Shown one piece after another: positions 51,525-63,846 of a stretch of 64,000 bases of DNA. The notes beneath the pieces are model-generated. The model made no database searches. It had not been told where the DNA came from and was given only the letters and a program-made list of their open reading frames with translations. The translations under genes and the position numbers were made by a program. Within the stretch, counting starts at the first letter, position 1. The number at the start of each line of letters is the position of its first letter. Source of the DNA: Phylloscopus collybita (taxonomy: Eukaryota; Chordata; Aves; Passeriformes; Phylloscopidae); the NCBI GenBank assembly GCA_027886175.1, contig JAJNNQ010000018.1, positions 21,495,001 to 21,559,000 of the forward strand. Reading direction: 5' to 3'.

Positions 51525-51790
51525 AGATTATTCAGCTTGGAAGACAGGATTAGGAAGATTTACAAGACCATGAAAGAGACAGAGAAGATAAATAGGGAAT
51601 GATAAGTCACTACTTCACAATAAAGAAGAGAAATCAGATTAGCAAGCTAAGACTTTTTGAAAAATAAAAGGGAATATTTTTTCACATAATTCATAATTAA
51701 AATTGATATCACAAGTATAAATGGGCTGAAAACACCATTAGAACAATTCACAGAAGAAAATTCCACTGATGATTTAAACACAAAGATGTA
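51525..51790 (+). mobile_element. Old CR1/L3-type LINE relic
   Basis: TTCAGCTTGGAAGACAGGAT opens a stretch that continues with a decayed AGTCACTACTTCACAATAAA, AAATAAAAGGGAATATTTTT, TTCACATAATTCATAATTAA and CAGAAGAAAATTCCACTGAT. This is the order seen near the end of L3-like CR1 families, where the LINE reading frame ends. It is very divergent and non-coding. Confidence 0.65.
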
Positions 51791-53025
51791 AATAAAACCT
51801 CTGACCTTGGAAGACCTTTTTGGGACATGTATTTCAGAAAAGGGATAACTTTATTTTTGCTCTGGTTTTTATACTTTTTCTTCTTGTTATAATATTTTAA
51901 TTTTTATTTTAACATCTGACCATGACTGGATATGAACAGGAATATCCAGCTGTGTATTAGAGCTAATTAACAAAGATTTCCCTTTGGTTCATGTAGCAAA
52001 CAAACATATCTTTCCATTGTATCATTACACTATTGTGGACTTACAAGCAAGCATCATGTGGTATACTCCTTGGTGTAATGCAAAACCTGAAACACCTAGA
52101 GAAACACACTTTTTCAAAGCATATTTTAAAATAAAATAACAACCCCATGATGTCATCAGAATTCTGACTTAGTTCTGCCATTTTGGACAGACAGTTCCAC
52201 TCGTACTTTTAAGAGCATCTAAGATTTAAGAGTAAAGGACTACAGTGTGTCATTGTATAAGAAAATGCATTTTTCATGCAAGGCCCTTGCTATAATGCTG
52301 ACAGCATATTACGAATATAAAAGCAAAGTCATCTTCATAAAAAGCTAAAAAGAAAATAGATTTGCGGCACAAAGCAGAAGTACCCTAGTTGTGGTCTGTA
52401 GAGCACAAAGGGTAGATAAGACATTTCTTGGCTGTCTGGGAAGAACAGTTTCATCACAATGCTCTCCCTCTGTCTCCTTTCTTCCAATGACAGAATTGCA
52501 TTAAAAAGAAAGATACAAATGTACACATTCCTAATCTCACTTTTCCTTGCAAGCCATTGATATTGCTGTCGTCAGGATGTTGTGGGTTGAGAACCAGTGA
52601 GGAGATGTCCCAAAAAGATAATGTATCTTTAAAATGTTTTGGAATCCCTGTAATAAATAATGCATATAACAGCATGAGAAATAATATGACTAAAACCTAA
52701 ATGACACAGTTCAGGAGTTATCAACTCAGCTGGATTAAAAGTCAAACCTTTAGACCTGAATAACTCAAACTGAGCTCCAGATCTGAACAGAACTTCATAT
52801 GTACAATCCAAACAAACTAATTAATTTTTAACATAAGCAATTTTGCTTCTGTGAGAAAAAGACTATCTAGTACAAGGTACATCCATCCCAAGAAAAATAC
52901 CCTAAAGAATATGGTTTATGTGATCTTCTACATGCCCTCACAATAATAGCACTTTTTGAACTCTGCTGCTATGCAACTCTCATATCCAGTACTGCTTGAG
53001 GACACCAAGATACAGAGTGAGTAGC
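51791..53025. other. Unique non-coding sequence
   Basis: No gene or repeat recognised. Open frames of 60-73 codons on the minus strand are unremarkable. Confidence 0.5.
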
Positions 53026-53288
53026 TGTGATGGGTTGACGCTGGCCAAATGCCAGTGCATCCACGAAAATAATTTATTCATTTACGCTTTAGCATAAACA
53101 AACAAGTTACATGTTAATAAAGGTATAGACAGCTATTACACAAAAAAAATGCTGTACGTTTCATAAATTTAGGCTTCATCCCACCCACTTAACATGGAGG
53201 ATTCAGGTATGTAAGGCAAACCAGAGCCTTTCAGTTTCATTATCTTGCCCAAATGCCCAAGAACCCAACTTTGGGCCAAAACACCACA
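53026..53288 (-). mobile_element. Short avian ERV-type LTR
   Basis: The plus strand opens TGTGATGGGTTGACGCTGGC, the reverse complement of an avian LTR 3' end, followed by AAATAATTTATTCATTTACG, which on the minus strand holds an AATAAA polyadenylation signal about 50 bases from the LTR end, as expected. The far boundary could be CCAAAACACCACA at 53288 (a TG start on the minus strand, 263 bp) or ATCA at 53343 (318 bp). The second choice leaves GTAGA outside against GTAGC on the other side, a near-match for a 5-bp target duplication. No viral genes adjoin it, so it is solo. Beyond the first 20 bases it differs from the 20.6-kb LTR and so is another subfamily. Confidence 0.65.
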
Positions 53289-53343
53289 GTTTTTAGTACA
53301 AAAGGCATAAAGGAGTTACCTTCAAAGATATAGTTAACAATCA

Positions 53344-56300
53344 GTAGATAAAAAAAAAAATCTGAATTTAATTGTATGGGTTTTTGTTATTGTCATTCAC
53401 TCATCCAATATGCAGCTATCAGAGGCTGCTGAGTGCAGTGGAGTCTGGCAGGGGCTTGTGTGATCAGGACCTAGCTCTGCATAATGACTATATTGGTAAT
53501 GTTTCAGGTTGTCAGCTGAGGCACATAACTCAGACATACCAGCACCCTTTTTCTCTGTTCCACAGTTAGTGCAACTGCCTCACTCCAAGAGTGCTTTACT
53601 GGCATGGCCAGCTGATTTTTCCAGGTGGAGATAAAGTATGTGTATAATACCCTTCAAAATATTCAGCTGCAGGAACTGCAGAAATTGCAAAGGGTTTTAT
53701 TAAATGCAAGGAGAACAAAGAACTCACCATCTCCTACAGTGTATTAAAAGAGTGGTTCCATGCATAAGCAAATAAATAATGATGCGATCACATAAATATA
53801 ATGGATTTTTCCATCTATGGTTCTTTTCCCTCCTGCAATTATTTCTGAGTGAAGTGAAATTGTAAATAGCTTTACCACTAAATGATCTTGAGAAAATTAT
53901 TTCTGAAGTGCCACAGTGCAGCTTGGGGGCTTTTCCCAATCATTTAGTGCTCAGATGATTAGCTTGAAGCAAATTTTTGCAACTATGCTCACCAGGGCAA
54001 AAACACATTGTGAGGAATGATGAAAGCAGAACCTAAGTCACATTTGATTTTCAGCAGCAAAAGGCTTTGAAATGGGACTGCAAAGATGCTGAAGGCCACA
54101 ACAGAAGTGCTTGCAAGAGCTGGGGTTGTGAACTGGAACACTGAAAGCTGTAGTTATCCATACTGAACTAGCTAATCTACAAACTTCAGTTCAGGATAGA
54201 GATGCCAGGCTTAGACTGTGAGAGAGCCAAGGAGAGTGGTGAGCACTGCGTGTGAGAAATGAAGCACACTGGAAATACTGCCAAGTAAACCCAGGTTGGG
54301 ACAGCATGGACGAGCGAGCAGCCCTGGCAGAGCTGCACAGTACCCCTGCATGGTGCCTGGCTCTAGCCAGTAATGCTCAACCTTTCCACTCAAAGAAAGA
54401 CAGGAGCAAATCCATCAGTTTTACAGTTTCTTCAGAGTCTCAAGGCCCTTTATCTCTTCAAGTAAGGCATCAAGAAAAGCAGTTATCTACCTAGTTTGAA
54501 TTAGTTCCTTCTAGAAAACGGTAGAGAAGGGCCTTTGAAACACCTGTATAAAACACTCCTGTGAATAAACTAACCTTCCTCACCATTACCAAGATTTCTC
54601 TATGGAAGTGCAGGAATGAAAATGTTCTTATTGAGGAAATGTACTGCCTTGGTCAGAAGGTGATTCTTCTACCCAGTAGGTTTCAAGAAAATCTACCAAT
54701 TCCCCCCAACTTCTGTGAGACTCTTAACACCTGAAGAGAACTCAGCAGCCACAAAAAAAATCTCCTAAGTAGTCTGATTCTTGATTGTTTTCGTAACAAA
54801 GGAAATAATTTGCACAATATATCACTTTGAAAAACAGTTCATCAGCACTGATGCCTCAACATCATCTATACACTAGAAGATTGAAAGATAGTCAGAAGAT
54901 TTTATTCATCAGAAATATGCACAGCTTGGGTTCCATCAGGCTTCACATCAGCCAAGAAGACATGTGAACATCCAAGGAAAGGGCAGAGAATAAGGATGTC
55001 CAAAGCAAGAGTTTGCTCTTGATTTGCACCATGCCCAAAGTTTCTCAGCTTCACTCTTAACAGGAAAGGACGTCAGGATGGCAACCCATGGTTCTGTTAG
55101 TCAATGATTGGTGCCCATCTGCTCACTACTTTTCTTCACCAAACACATGCACTGTTGTCATACTGCAGTAGGGCTCATGTCCATTCCATATATCCAATGC
55201 ACACGAATAGGTTGTTTAGGAGGCTCGACAGCTGACTTAAATCATTGCCAATCAAAAACCATTGCTCATCAGAAAAAAATGTTGCCACTGATACAGGAGA
55301 GGTGTTGGTCTTGTTACCTTAACTGGATGTGGTGACAAGGCAATATCTCCTCGTCAAACACAACCCACATTACACATCTCTGCTTAAAGATTGTTAGTTG
55401 AAAGTGTGGTCTACCCTAGCAGAGTTGGTGTGGCAGCCTTTCAGATGAATATTGGCTGGTTCTCACCCAAGAAACCACTAGGAGTCAGTTCCAGGGGGCA
55501 TCCTATTCTGCAAGTTCTCTGTGACTGAAGAAAGATCCACAATTATGCATAGCCCTAGATACCATGATTGGAAGCAATAAATGTAAGAAAACCATACATA
55601 ATCTTCTTCATCTCCTATTTTGATAGAAGAATTAGCAAGCCATAAGATTGACTAGAACAGACTGAGTGTTTCTCTCAGAAACAGATTGTATAAGTGCATG
55701 CATTAAAATGGATTTTTAAATGTATGTTGGCCTGAGGGAAACAGCTTTGCTCAAATCTTTGTAAACAGCTATTCACTCTCCCCTTGCCTTTTGAAGTAGA
55801 TGTTCATTGAACTGTGAGAGGGAAAAATACCTAAGTCCAGGATGTGTTAAAGACCTGCAGCCTCATGAAAAGGTTCAGGTACATCTTTTGTCACTATGAT
55901 GGCTACAGCTCATCTCTGCTTACAGTAAATTAAACTGATCCCAGCAGCTGAGACCACACTGTGTCAAAGAACTAGGTGTGCAAGAGAGCAGAAGATACAA
56001 TTGGAATAGTCATCATCAACAACATTTTGTCAGCTAAGAAATGACTGCTCTGATCTCCATCCTCATTGCTAACTTATTACAAAGCATCATCTATTAAGGA
56101 TTATCATTAGAGGTCTTCTTGTCTTTGCTATTTCATACTTGCAACCAAAGTTTAATTTTTGATCCATGAACATGTTGTAGTGAGGGACAAACCCACCACA
56201 GAGCTATGCAGGAGTATCTCATCTGCTACAGTACCTTCCCCTGTAAATGAGTAATGAGCAAATGGCATGGACTGACCGTAGGAAAACAATTCAATCGCTT

Positions 56301-59300
56301 TTAGCTGGCCTCTAATTAGCACAAAAACTTAACAGTAAGTACACAACCATCTCTGCATTAAACCAGAAATAAACAGGGTAAAGGTGCTTCAGGATGCTAA
56401 AGACATCTCCTTAAAAATATCCTGGGAAGAAGACAAAGATGGGGAACTCTCTGCTTCTTTTGATATTTTTGTGTAAATGATCATTCACCCTCTCTATTAA
56501 AATTGTACCTGTTTTTCCATTTAAATATATTTAGATTCAGCTCCAGGTTACTGTTTTTCATTATATATTCCTCTGCAGATTAAAGATTCCATTAGTGCCT
56601 AGTATTTTCTTCCTGTAAACATGCTTTTATACTGACACTAGGTCACCTCAATTTTCCTTTCCTAAGATGTCTTTTAAAAAATGATGGAGTGGTGTTGCAG
56701 ATAATACATCTGGGGACACTTTCAGATAGTTATTTCATTCTGTACCTAATTTTTTCTCTGATATTTCAGGTGTTCCAAAAGTTGTGTATGCAGGCTTCAC
56801 ATATGAATTAGTTAGGAATTTGATGAAAGCATGGAACTACAGATTGGCAGAGCTGCACTGCACTTTCAAAATAGAGAAGGGTTTTTCCTTCTGTCTTTCT
56901 CAAATCCATGATTAGAAAATGGTATTTCTTTTCTAGGTTCAACAGAGTACTGTATTTTTTCACTGTATCTTTGTTCTTGGCAGATACTTTCAATAGCTGC
57001 AATAGTTTACCCTAGAAGTGGCTGCATGTGCCTTTGGCTTGGAAAGTGCATCTGGAACACTGAGACATTACAGATTACTGGAGCTTTTTTCAGGAAAAGG
57101 AAAGTAGTATCAAATGCATTAACTTTTAATACAGAGTAAATGTCTGCTAGAAAAAGCACTGAAGTTCTGTTTTACTTTTGACCTTGAGATTACAGTTGGT
57201 ATGTTTTACAGAGTCACTGTAGCAATCTGAAACCACACATGCTTTGCATTTAACCATGCCAACAATGATGAATCTGGCTATCAGAGGGAACACTTAAAGC
57301 TGTCAGTTTGAATTAAGGCTATATTTATCCTTTAAAATGTTGCTGATAATAATGACTTCTCCAAAGAGTCAATAACTCCTTGAAAAAGATTAAAAAAGAA
57401 AAGCACAGGGAGCAACAAATCAGATTAATATTTTTCACACAGTATCTTCCACTCTACCTTCTCTAGTCAGGTAAATTCGGGAGCTTTATAGTTATAAACC
57501 TATGACTTGAAAACATATGGAACAAAAAAGCAGTCCCAGGGGATCAATTTAGCAATCTCAGTGAGTCCTAAACAAATACAATAATTCATTGCAAGATCTC
57601 TAAGGGCAGGCTTGAAGTTAGGCACGTGCTTGTGCATTATGTTCAGTGAAGAAAAAATGATTTCTTAGATACTATCACCATTTTCAGAGTAAATCTTCTT
57701 CAAACCACCCTGAACTTTTTCCAACTCAGAATGTTTGGCTGAAGTCATTCCATGACCTCCCTTCTTCCCCTTCCCAAAGTGTTCCAGATAAAAATACATC
57801 ACCCATTTTGATCCTTCTCACAGATAAAAAAGGAGTGGAGAAACAAAAGAGAAGTTGCAGAGGTGTTTTTACTTCATATATAAAAGAATAATTTTGTTTA
57901 AAATGTTTGCAGCATTAAGAAGCAGTAATTTAGCAAGAACTGAAAAAAATTTCTGTACTTTGGAAACAACTATTTGTTTTTAGAATGTGTGGGTGGTGTA
58001 GAGATGGCATGACTAATGTGATTTGCAAGACAACTTGATCAAATTGCAGTGACATCAGTACTGGTACAGAGTGCTAGACTGTCACCCCTAGAATATAAAG
58101 TCCACAGAGCAAATACAACTTGAGTTATAAAGGAGAGATTCCTATTGATCCCTGCAAATGTGTTACAGTGGGAGAGGCCTTTTCCAGAAAGGGGACTGAG
58201 TTTCCTTCAGTTTTTCAGCTGAAGATGTCAAAGATGTCAGAAAACTATCAGTGTGCTTTTCAAAGAGGGTGAACTCCTTGTCTACAGCCAAAAAAAAAAA
58301 TCCTCCAAATGAAAAAGGTCAGCCAAAATCTCACAAAATACATGACAACTCTCTATCACTACAAAAGTGGACAGGCATCCACATTCTTTCTTCTGCAAAT
58401 TCCAGTAGTCCTTTCTTGTGCTGAAACTGTCAGCAGAACCTGCTGAACACACATTCTATGGGCAAATAATGAATTGAAAGGATAATAATTATCTCCATGT
58501 GGAAAGTCAAGGCTCATATATACTTCAGGTTGCCAGATTGAAAATTACATTTATTAAGCCAAATAAATTACTTGTGTACTGCACTAAAGATAATCTGTAA
58601 AGGAATTTACTTCTTCTACCTTTGTACCAACCTGTGTTAATTTAGATAATACCAAGTGATGATTTGCCACATCAAATAATTGCAATAACTCTATAAAATT
58701 TTATCCTATCAATCGGCCCCTCTCAATTAAAGAAAGAACAGCATTAATCATTACAAGCCAAGGTTTCCTAGGAGATCTTCTCTTGCTATCATTGAACTGA
58801 TAAGAGGAACCAAGAGGTCACCATCTGAAATCTACTCAGAGATTTCAATAGACCTGTAACCACTATTGCACCAACTGATAACAGTTTGTATGGTTTCATT
58901 CCAGCCTGCACACTGCAAACATATCTCACTAATACAATAACCTCGGTTTATTTCCATATGCTGGGTAATTGCCATGTACTAAGCGATAAATTAAAAAGAT
59001 TAACCAAAGTACTAACTACAATAAAGCAGCTAATTTAAGAATTTCAGCTCTATATTATCTTCTCTTTATTGAAATTGAACTTAAAAATCCTCCCTCTGCT
59101 TCAGCTAATGATAAAATGTTAGATAAAGATAGGTTTCTGTATTCTCTATTGGTTGACAAATAACAGTTTATCCTCTAATTATGCAGCTCAAATAGCGTTT
59201 TCCTTGACTGCAATTCCACACTTGCATATGGATCTTTGCCTGCCTAAGTGGAAGACTGCCCCCACAGCAGTAGTTTTCAATCTCCTGCAGGTTAGAGGAC

Positions 59301-59855
59301 AGAGAAGTTGTCAGCATGTCAACAACGGCATTTCCAGAAAAAAAATTCCTGGTGTGAATAGTAAAGACTAAGAACAGATCACCAGGGCCCCACCAATACT
59401 CTGGAGTTTATAGAGATTTTGCCATTATCTATAAGCCTTCCAATGCACATTGAAAAACTGTAGTTAAACAATAATAAAAACTCCTTCAGTTAACCAACAA
59501 CTCTTAAATCTTTGGGGAGGATGTCTCCCCCTCTGCATAGCTCCCTAAATAAACAGTATATGTTGATGGTCAGGAAGAGATTCAGGCTATTCTCGTCCTT
59601 GAAGGTGGAGAGAATTCCAAACCTGGGTATGAAACCCAAATCCTGCACCCCCCAGCATGTCTCTGACTGTAAGCTGTGAAGTCTTCCATTACTATTCTGA
59701 ACACGGGAAAGACAAAGTTTGTGAAACTGCCAGATGTATGCTCAGAAGGGGGGCTTTAGAATGAAGTTGTGCAGTTACATCTCTTTGAAATCCAAAACAC
59801 GGATTTAAAACATGCTATCTTCATAAACATTGCTCCTTGCTACCATTCATAAAAT
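53344..59855. other. Unique non-coding sequence
   Basis: About 6.5 kb with no transposable element, RNA gene or exon that I can recognise. It is the longest repeat-free block in the window by eye. Open frames stay below 81 codons. Confidence 0.5.
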
Positions 59856-60185
59856 GATAAAATCATAGAATCACTAAGGTTAGAAAAGACCTTAAACAAG
59901 TTAAACAGGACTGCCCCCAGTACTGAGCCCTAGGGAACCCCTCTAGGGACTGGCTGCAAACTGGATGTGGCACCATTTACCACTCTCTGGACCTGGCCAT
60001 CCAGACAGTTTTTAACCCAATGAAAAGCACACCTGTCCAAGCTGTGGGCTGCCAGCTTCCCCAGGAGTAGGCTGTGGGAGACAGTATCAAAGGCTTTACT
60101 GAAGTCTAAGTAGACTACATCCATGGCCTTTCCTTCATCCACTAGTCAGGTCACCTGGTCATAAAAGGAAGTTTTGTCATAAACT
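59856..60185 (-). mobile_element. CR1 LINE with large internal deletion
   Basis: The plus strand reads AAAATCATAGAATCACTAAG, GTTAGAAAAGACC (reverse complement of the CR1 3' end), and within about 10-15 bases passes to TTAAACAGGACTGCCCCCAG, which in an intact CR1 lies several hundred bases further 5', inside the reverse-transcriptase domain. The rest, up to TCACCTGGTCATAAAAGGAA, is colinear with that domain. This is the least diverged CR1 copy in the window, so it is the youngest. It is 5'-truncated near 60185. The short repeated unit of the 3' tip (ATTCTATGAT on the minus strand) is present once. Confidence 0.92.
59897..60160 (-). pseudogene. CR1 ORF2 reverse-transcriptase fragment
   Basis: Read on the minus strand this codes for part of the reverse-transcriptase palm of CR1 ORF2. 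VVYLDFSKAFDTVSHSLLLG is the conserved block with the first catalytic aspartate (the D of YLDF), and it is followed by an HWVKNCLDGQVQRVVNGA block and then PRGVP. The second catalytic motif is lost with the internal deletion. Two in-frame stops are visible: TGA at 60146-60148, where the family normally has arginine, and TAG at 59930-59932, where it normally has glutamine right after PRGVP. Both fit C-to-T decay. The open part (59930-60142, 70 codons) has no ATG at its start and cannot be functional. An intact protein would nick target DNA and copy the LINE RNA. Confidence 0.9.
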
Positions 60186-62843
60186 GAAGATTAAGAGAAA
60201 TCCTCTCCTCGTGGGCTGGCACATCCTGGGAGTACTGGGAAAGGCTATATGTTCATCACAAGTAACCTTTAGCATCACACCATAGTTTTCCCTCTTTGTA
60301 GTACAAAAGCAACACAAGACTTTTTCACTGAATTATATTTATTCTGCCAAACCCAGAGCATGTCCATAAAAAGGACATAACTATGTCTTATCCCTCTCTG
60401 TGCTCAAAGCCATCTTAAAATGAACCATCTGCAAATCTGCAGCTACATTACTGTGGTGCTATGCCCAGGCTAACATGTCCTGCCACTCAACAGGTCCCAT
60501 TATCTGGGTCACAATGCCAGGCTATCACAACTCTGTACTTGCTCATGTCTGAGTAACTTCACAGTCAGGCAGAGTGTTCTCATATCCATTTCCATCTGTC
60601 CACTCTGTCCACATCAGCTCTGTTTGAAAAAATGTTCTCAAGCTGCATCTTAAAAACAGTTTTCTGACTCTCTTCATCTGCCTGCCTCTCTTTGGAAACT
60701 GTCTAAAAATCTCACCACTGTAATGGTTAAGAATTTCACTGTCATCTCCAAATTCCATTTATCCATCACAAATTTATACTGTTATCTTTTTTGGTAAAAT
60801 TTGCCCTTCTGAGCTTAAAAAATGTTGCTCTCCTTTGTGCTTAACCGAGTGATGCAGTTACAGGGAATAATCACCTCCACTCCTAGTATTTGCTCGCACG
60901 GCTGAATAAATCAAACTGGTTTACAATCATTTTCAGTGAAGAACTTTCCATTCCTCAACAACCTAGAAACTCCATATCTGTTTCAGAAGAAATTCATCTT
61001 GAACACAAGTGACTAAAAGCAGACACACTTTCTAAAAGAATCCTCACCAGTTTGGTAGAGAACAGCACTAATGCTTCCTTATTTTTGCTAGATGTATGAT
61101 AGGTCTGCTGATATATTCTGGGATATAATTTGACATTTCCATCACCTTTTCATGGTTTTTTTTCAAAACCCTTTGTTTCACAAAACTGCACTTCAAGTCT
61201 CAGAGGAGTATGTTTATGCACAACATTTCTGATCCCTTTTAATTCCAAGCAAAAGCAACTTTTTCATCAGAAAAAGTTCAGATCTATGTGTAGGCACAAA
61301 TTCCTTGGAATTTGACGATGTTCAAAAGTTGTTTTTAATTGGATCTGTATTTTATTTGGACTAAGCTATGAGAAAATGCTTTTACTAGAATTCTGACATT
61401 TTCAGTTTGGGACTAATTTATATTGATATAAAAATACAAAGCAATTGAATAGCACAATCACACCAGATGTTTTCCAAACCAGTTTCTAAACCCAGTTCTT
61501 TTTCAGAAATAGTCAGTTAAGTGAAGCAATATTTTCTCCATCTCCCTGGATTGGTTTACCCAGTCTATCCATTCATCCCTCTGATGTTCTGAGTAAAGCA
61601 AATACAAGAGCATTTTCTTTTCTGAATCCCTTTCATGCTTTTTCAATCCTGCTACAATGCAAAAGATCCTGCAAAATCAGTGTGATTTGACAGCCAGATC
61701 TGACACGGGCCTTGGCCTCTCTTCTCTGGAGTGGCTCTTGAAATGCAACAAGAAGATGACTCAAGTGCTTCTGGAAGGAGGGAGAGTATAGTGATTCCAT
61801 TCACACCATACTCCATGTAATTTCTGAAGAACTCACAGGAAATGGCACCAAATAATCTCTTCACTACCAGCTTTAACCAGCTCCTCTCTAGATCATGACT
61901 AAGTTCAATCTTTATAAACGGACCCTGTCAGGCATTTTATATTAGTTTGCACAAGGTTTTTTCCCCTCTGGATGTCTTAAGTTATTTTCTCTGCTGTGGA
62001 AATAATTTGATTTTGAGCCAGGTTTTCAGTCCAGATAAGTCTGTGAAGTTCTGCAGAAGTCAGTTCACACCACTTGATGAATTTTCCTTTAGCAGACAGA
62101 TACAGGTTTTTATCCCAGTTGTTTCTTCAAGACAGGAAACAAACTCTTTATATTATCTATCTTTGTATTTCAGGTCAAATCCAGGACACCAGCAGCAAAC
62201 TATATAAGCTAATTTAAGTACTGAATCGGTTCCATTAGGAAAACTAAGTAAAAAATGTATGTACTGAAAAAAAGTACAGGGCCTGGCTACAAATAAGCTA
62301 AAATCACAGTTTTAAAAAAAAATGCCAAGATTTCAAAATCAGATTGCAAATTTGGCAGCATTTAAACTTTTTTTTTTCCCCCAAACAGAACGGGAAAAGT
62401 GATAGGGAATAAAAGTCCTGCTTTGTGAGATCAAGATGGGCAGAGTGATGTATATGTGGACATGGAGTAACCTGTTGAACAGTAGCTTAGGGAAGCTGAC
62501 TGCTATTTTCAGTTCCACCTATGACATGTTTCATAAGTCTCAATAAATTCCTTTATTTCTTGTGCATCAATTTACCTATCTACAAGACAACAATAATGAT
62601 TCAGACATCACACAGCAGTTTGAAAATCAGAAACCACAACCTAAATGCTAGGTATTAATACCTAATTTTTTTTTTTGTGTAAACACAGGACAGTCCTTAA
62701 GAGTTGTAACAAAATTATGCTGCAGTGTTCGAGATCATGTTTTTGCAGAATTCCTTTTAATTTAGATCCTCCCAAAGTCTCCTTTTAGCTCTGCTCTGTT
62801 TTGTAGAGGTATTTTCCATATTGATTTGTCTTTGCTTAGGTAG
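60186..62843. other. Unique non-coding sequence
   Basis: No gene or transposable element recognised. The open frames at 60543-60758, 61652-61864 and 61947-62207 have no known domain. Confidence 0.5.
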
Positions 62844-62904
62844 GTTGTTTTTTGGGGTTTTGTTGGTTTTGTTGTGGTTTTTTTTTTGGTTGTTTTTTTT
62901 TTTT
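62844..62904. repeat. G/T-only low-complexity tract
   Basis: TTGTTTTTTGGGG, TTTTGTTGG and GTTGTGG units ending in a T run, about 60 bases with no A or C. Confidence 0.9.
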
Positions 62905-63295
62905 AATGAGAGATTTTCCAGGTGTTCTGTACATTCATAAATGGCCTTTGAAGCAATCCAATATAATTTCAGCTATATTAATTCGATCCACTTGCTATCT
63001 TTGAAACAATTTTTGACTTGGCAGAAAACAGCATTTGCATCTAATGTAGCAAGGATTGTAAATTGCCCTTAAGTGTTTAAAAATTAGTTTCAGACTGTAT
63101 CTGGCATCCATTTGTCACGTAAATGCAGCAAATACAACGCTTTTATCAGCAACATCTAACTGTCAAATGGCAACAAATTTTGTTTGAATCTAACCTAAGT
63201 AAGATTTGAAATACAAGAGAGTGTTGCAGCCAGATAACACCCTAGGAAGCAAGATAATTTTCTTCACAAGTATGGCAAGGCATATCTCCCAATAA
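62905..63295. other. Unique non-coding sequence
   Basis: AT-rich sequence; nothing recognised. Confidence 0.5.
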
Positions 63296-63356
63296 GGGGG
63301 GGGGGGTGTATGTATATATGTATATGCATATAGAGACACACATATATATATCACAC
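63296..63356. repeat. G11 run followed by a TA/TG/CA microsatellite
   Basis: Eleven G at 63296-63306, then alternating TGTATGTATATATGTATATG and ACACACATATATATATC. The alternating purine-pyrimidine stretch is slippage-prone and can adopt non-B DNA. Confidence 0.93.
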
Positions 63357-63369
63357 CTGGATGATGAGT

Positions 63370-63422
63370 CTCTATTTCTTATCAAATTAGTCCATCAAAT
63401 CTCTATTTCTTATCAAATTAGT
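63370..63422. repeat. Direct repeat, 22 bp twice, 31-bp period
   Basis: Two identical 22-bp copies lie at 63370-63391 and 63401-63422; their shared core is CTATTTCTTATCAAATTAGT. The spacer CCATCAAAT occurs once. This is a recent small duplication next to the microsatellite above. Confidence 0.95.
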
Positions 63423-63776
63423 TTACAGCACGTTACAATCCCACCACATGAAAGCCACACCAGAGTTCTATGATGCAATGAAGCTGAACAGACATGTACT
63501 GGTGTTGTGTGTGTGCAGGCCTGAAGTCTGAACCCCTAAACGATTAAAAAGGCTAAAATAATGAAGTAAGAAGAACAATGTCAGATTAATCCTAACACTT
63601 TCTACCTCTAAACACAGGTGCCATCATACTACTTTTCCAAATGTAAAGCTACAGTAAATGTAAAGTACTCAATTTCATAAAGTAAATGAATATTTGAAGT
63701 CTGATTTTCATCACACTAGAATTGTAGCTTCCATTGAAGACAACCATGCTCAAAAGCATTCAGGCTTAGATCAGGT
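63423..63776. other. Unique non-coding sequence
   Basis: AT-rich, nothing recognised. Confidence 0.5.
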
Positions 63777-63797
63777 ATAATAATAATAATAATAATA

Positions 63798-63838
<41 letters not shown>

Positions 63839-63846
63839 TATTATTG
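63777..63846. repeat. (TAA)n(TTA)n self-complementary microsatellite
   Basis: About eight TAA units run directly into about fifteen TTA units with one interruption (TTACTA near 63834). The two halves are reverse complements, so the tract can fold into a long A:T hairpin. Confidence 0.97.
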
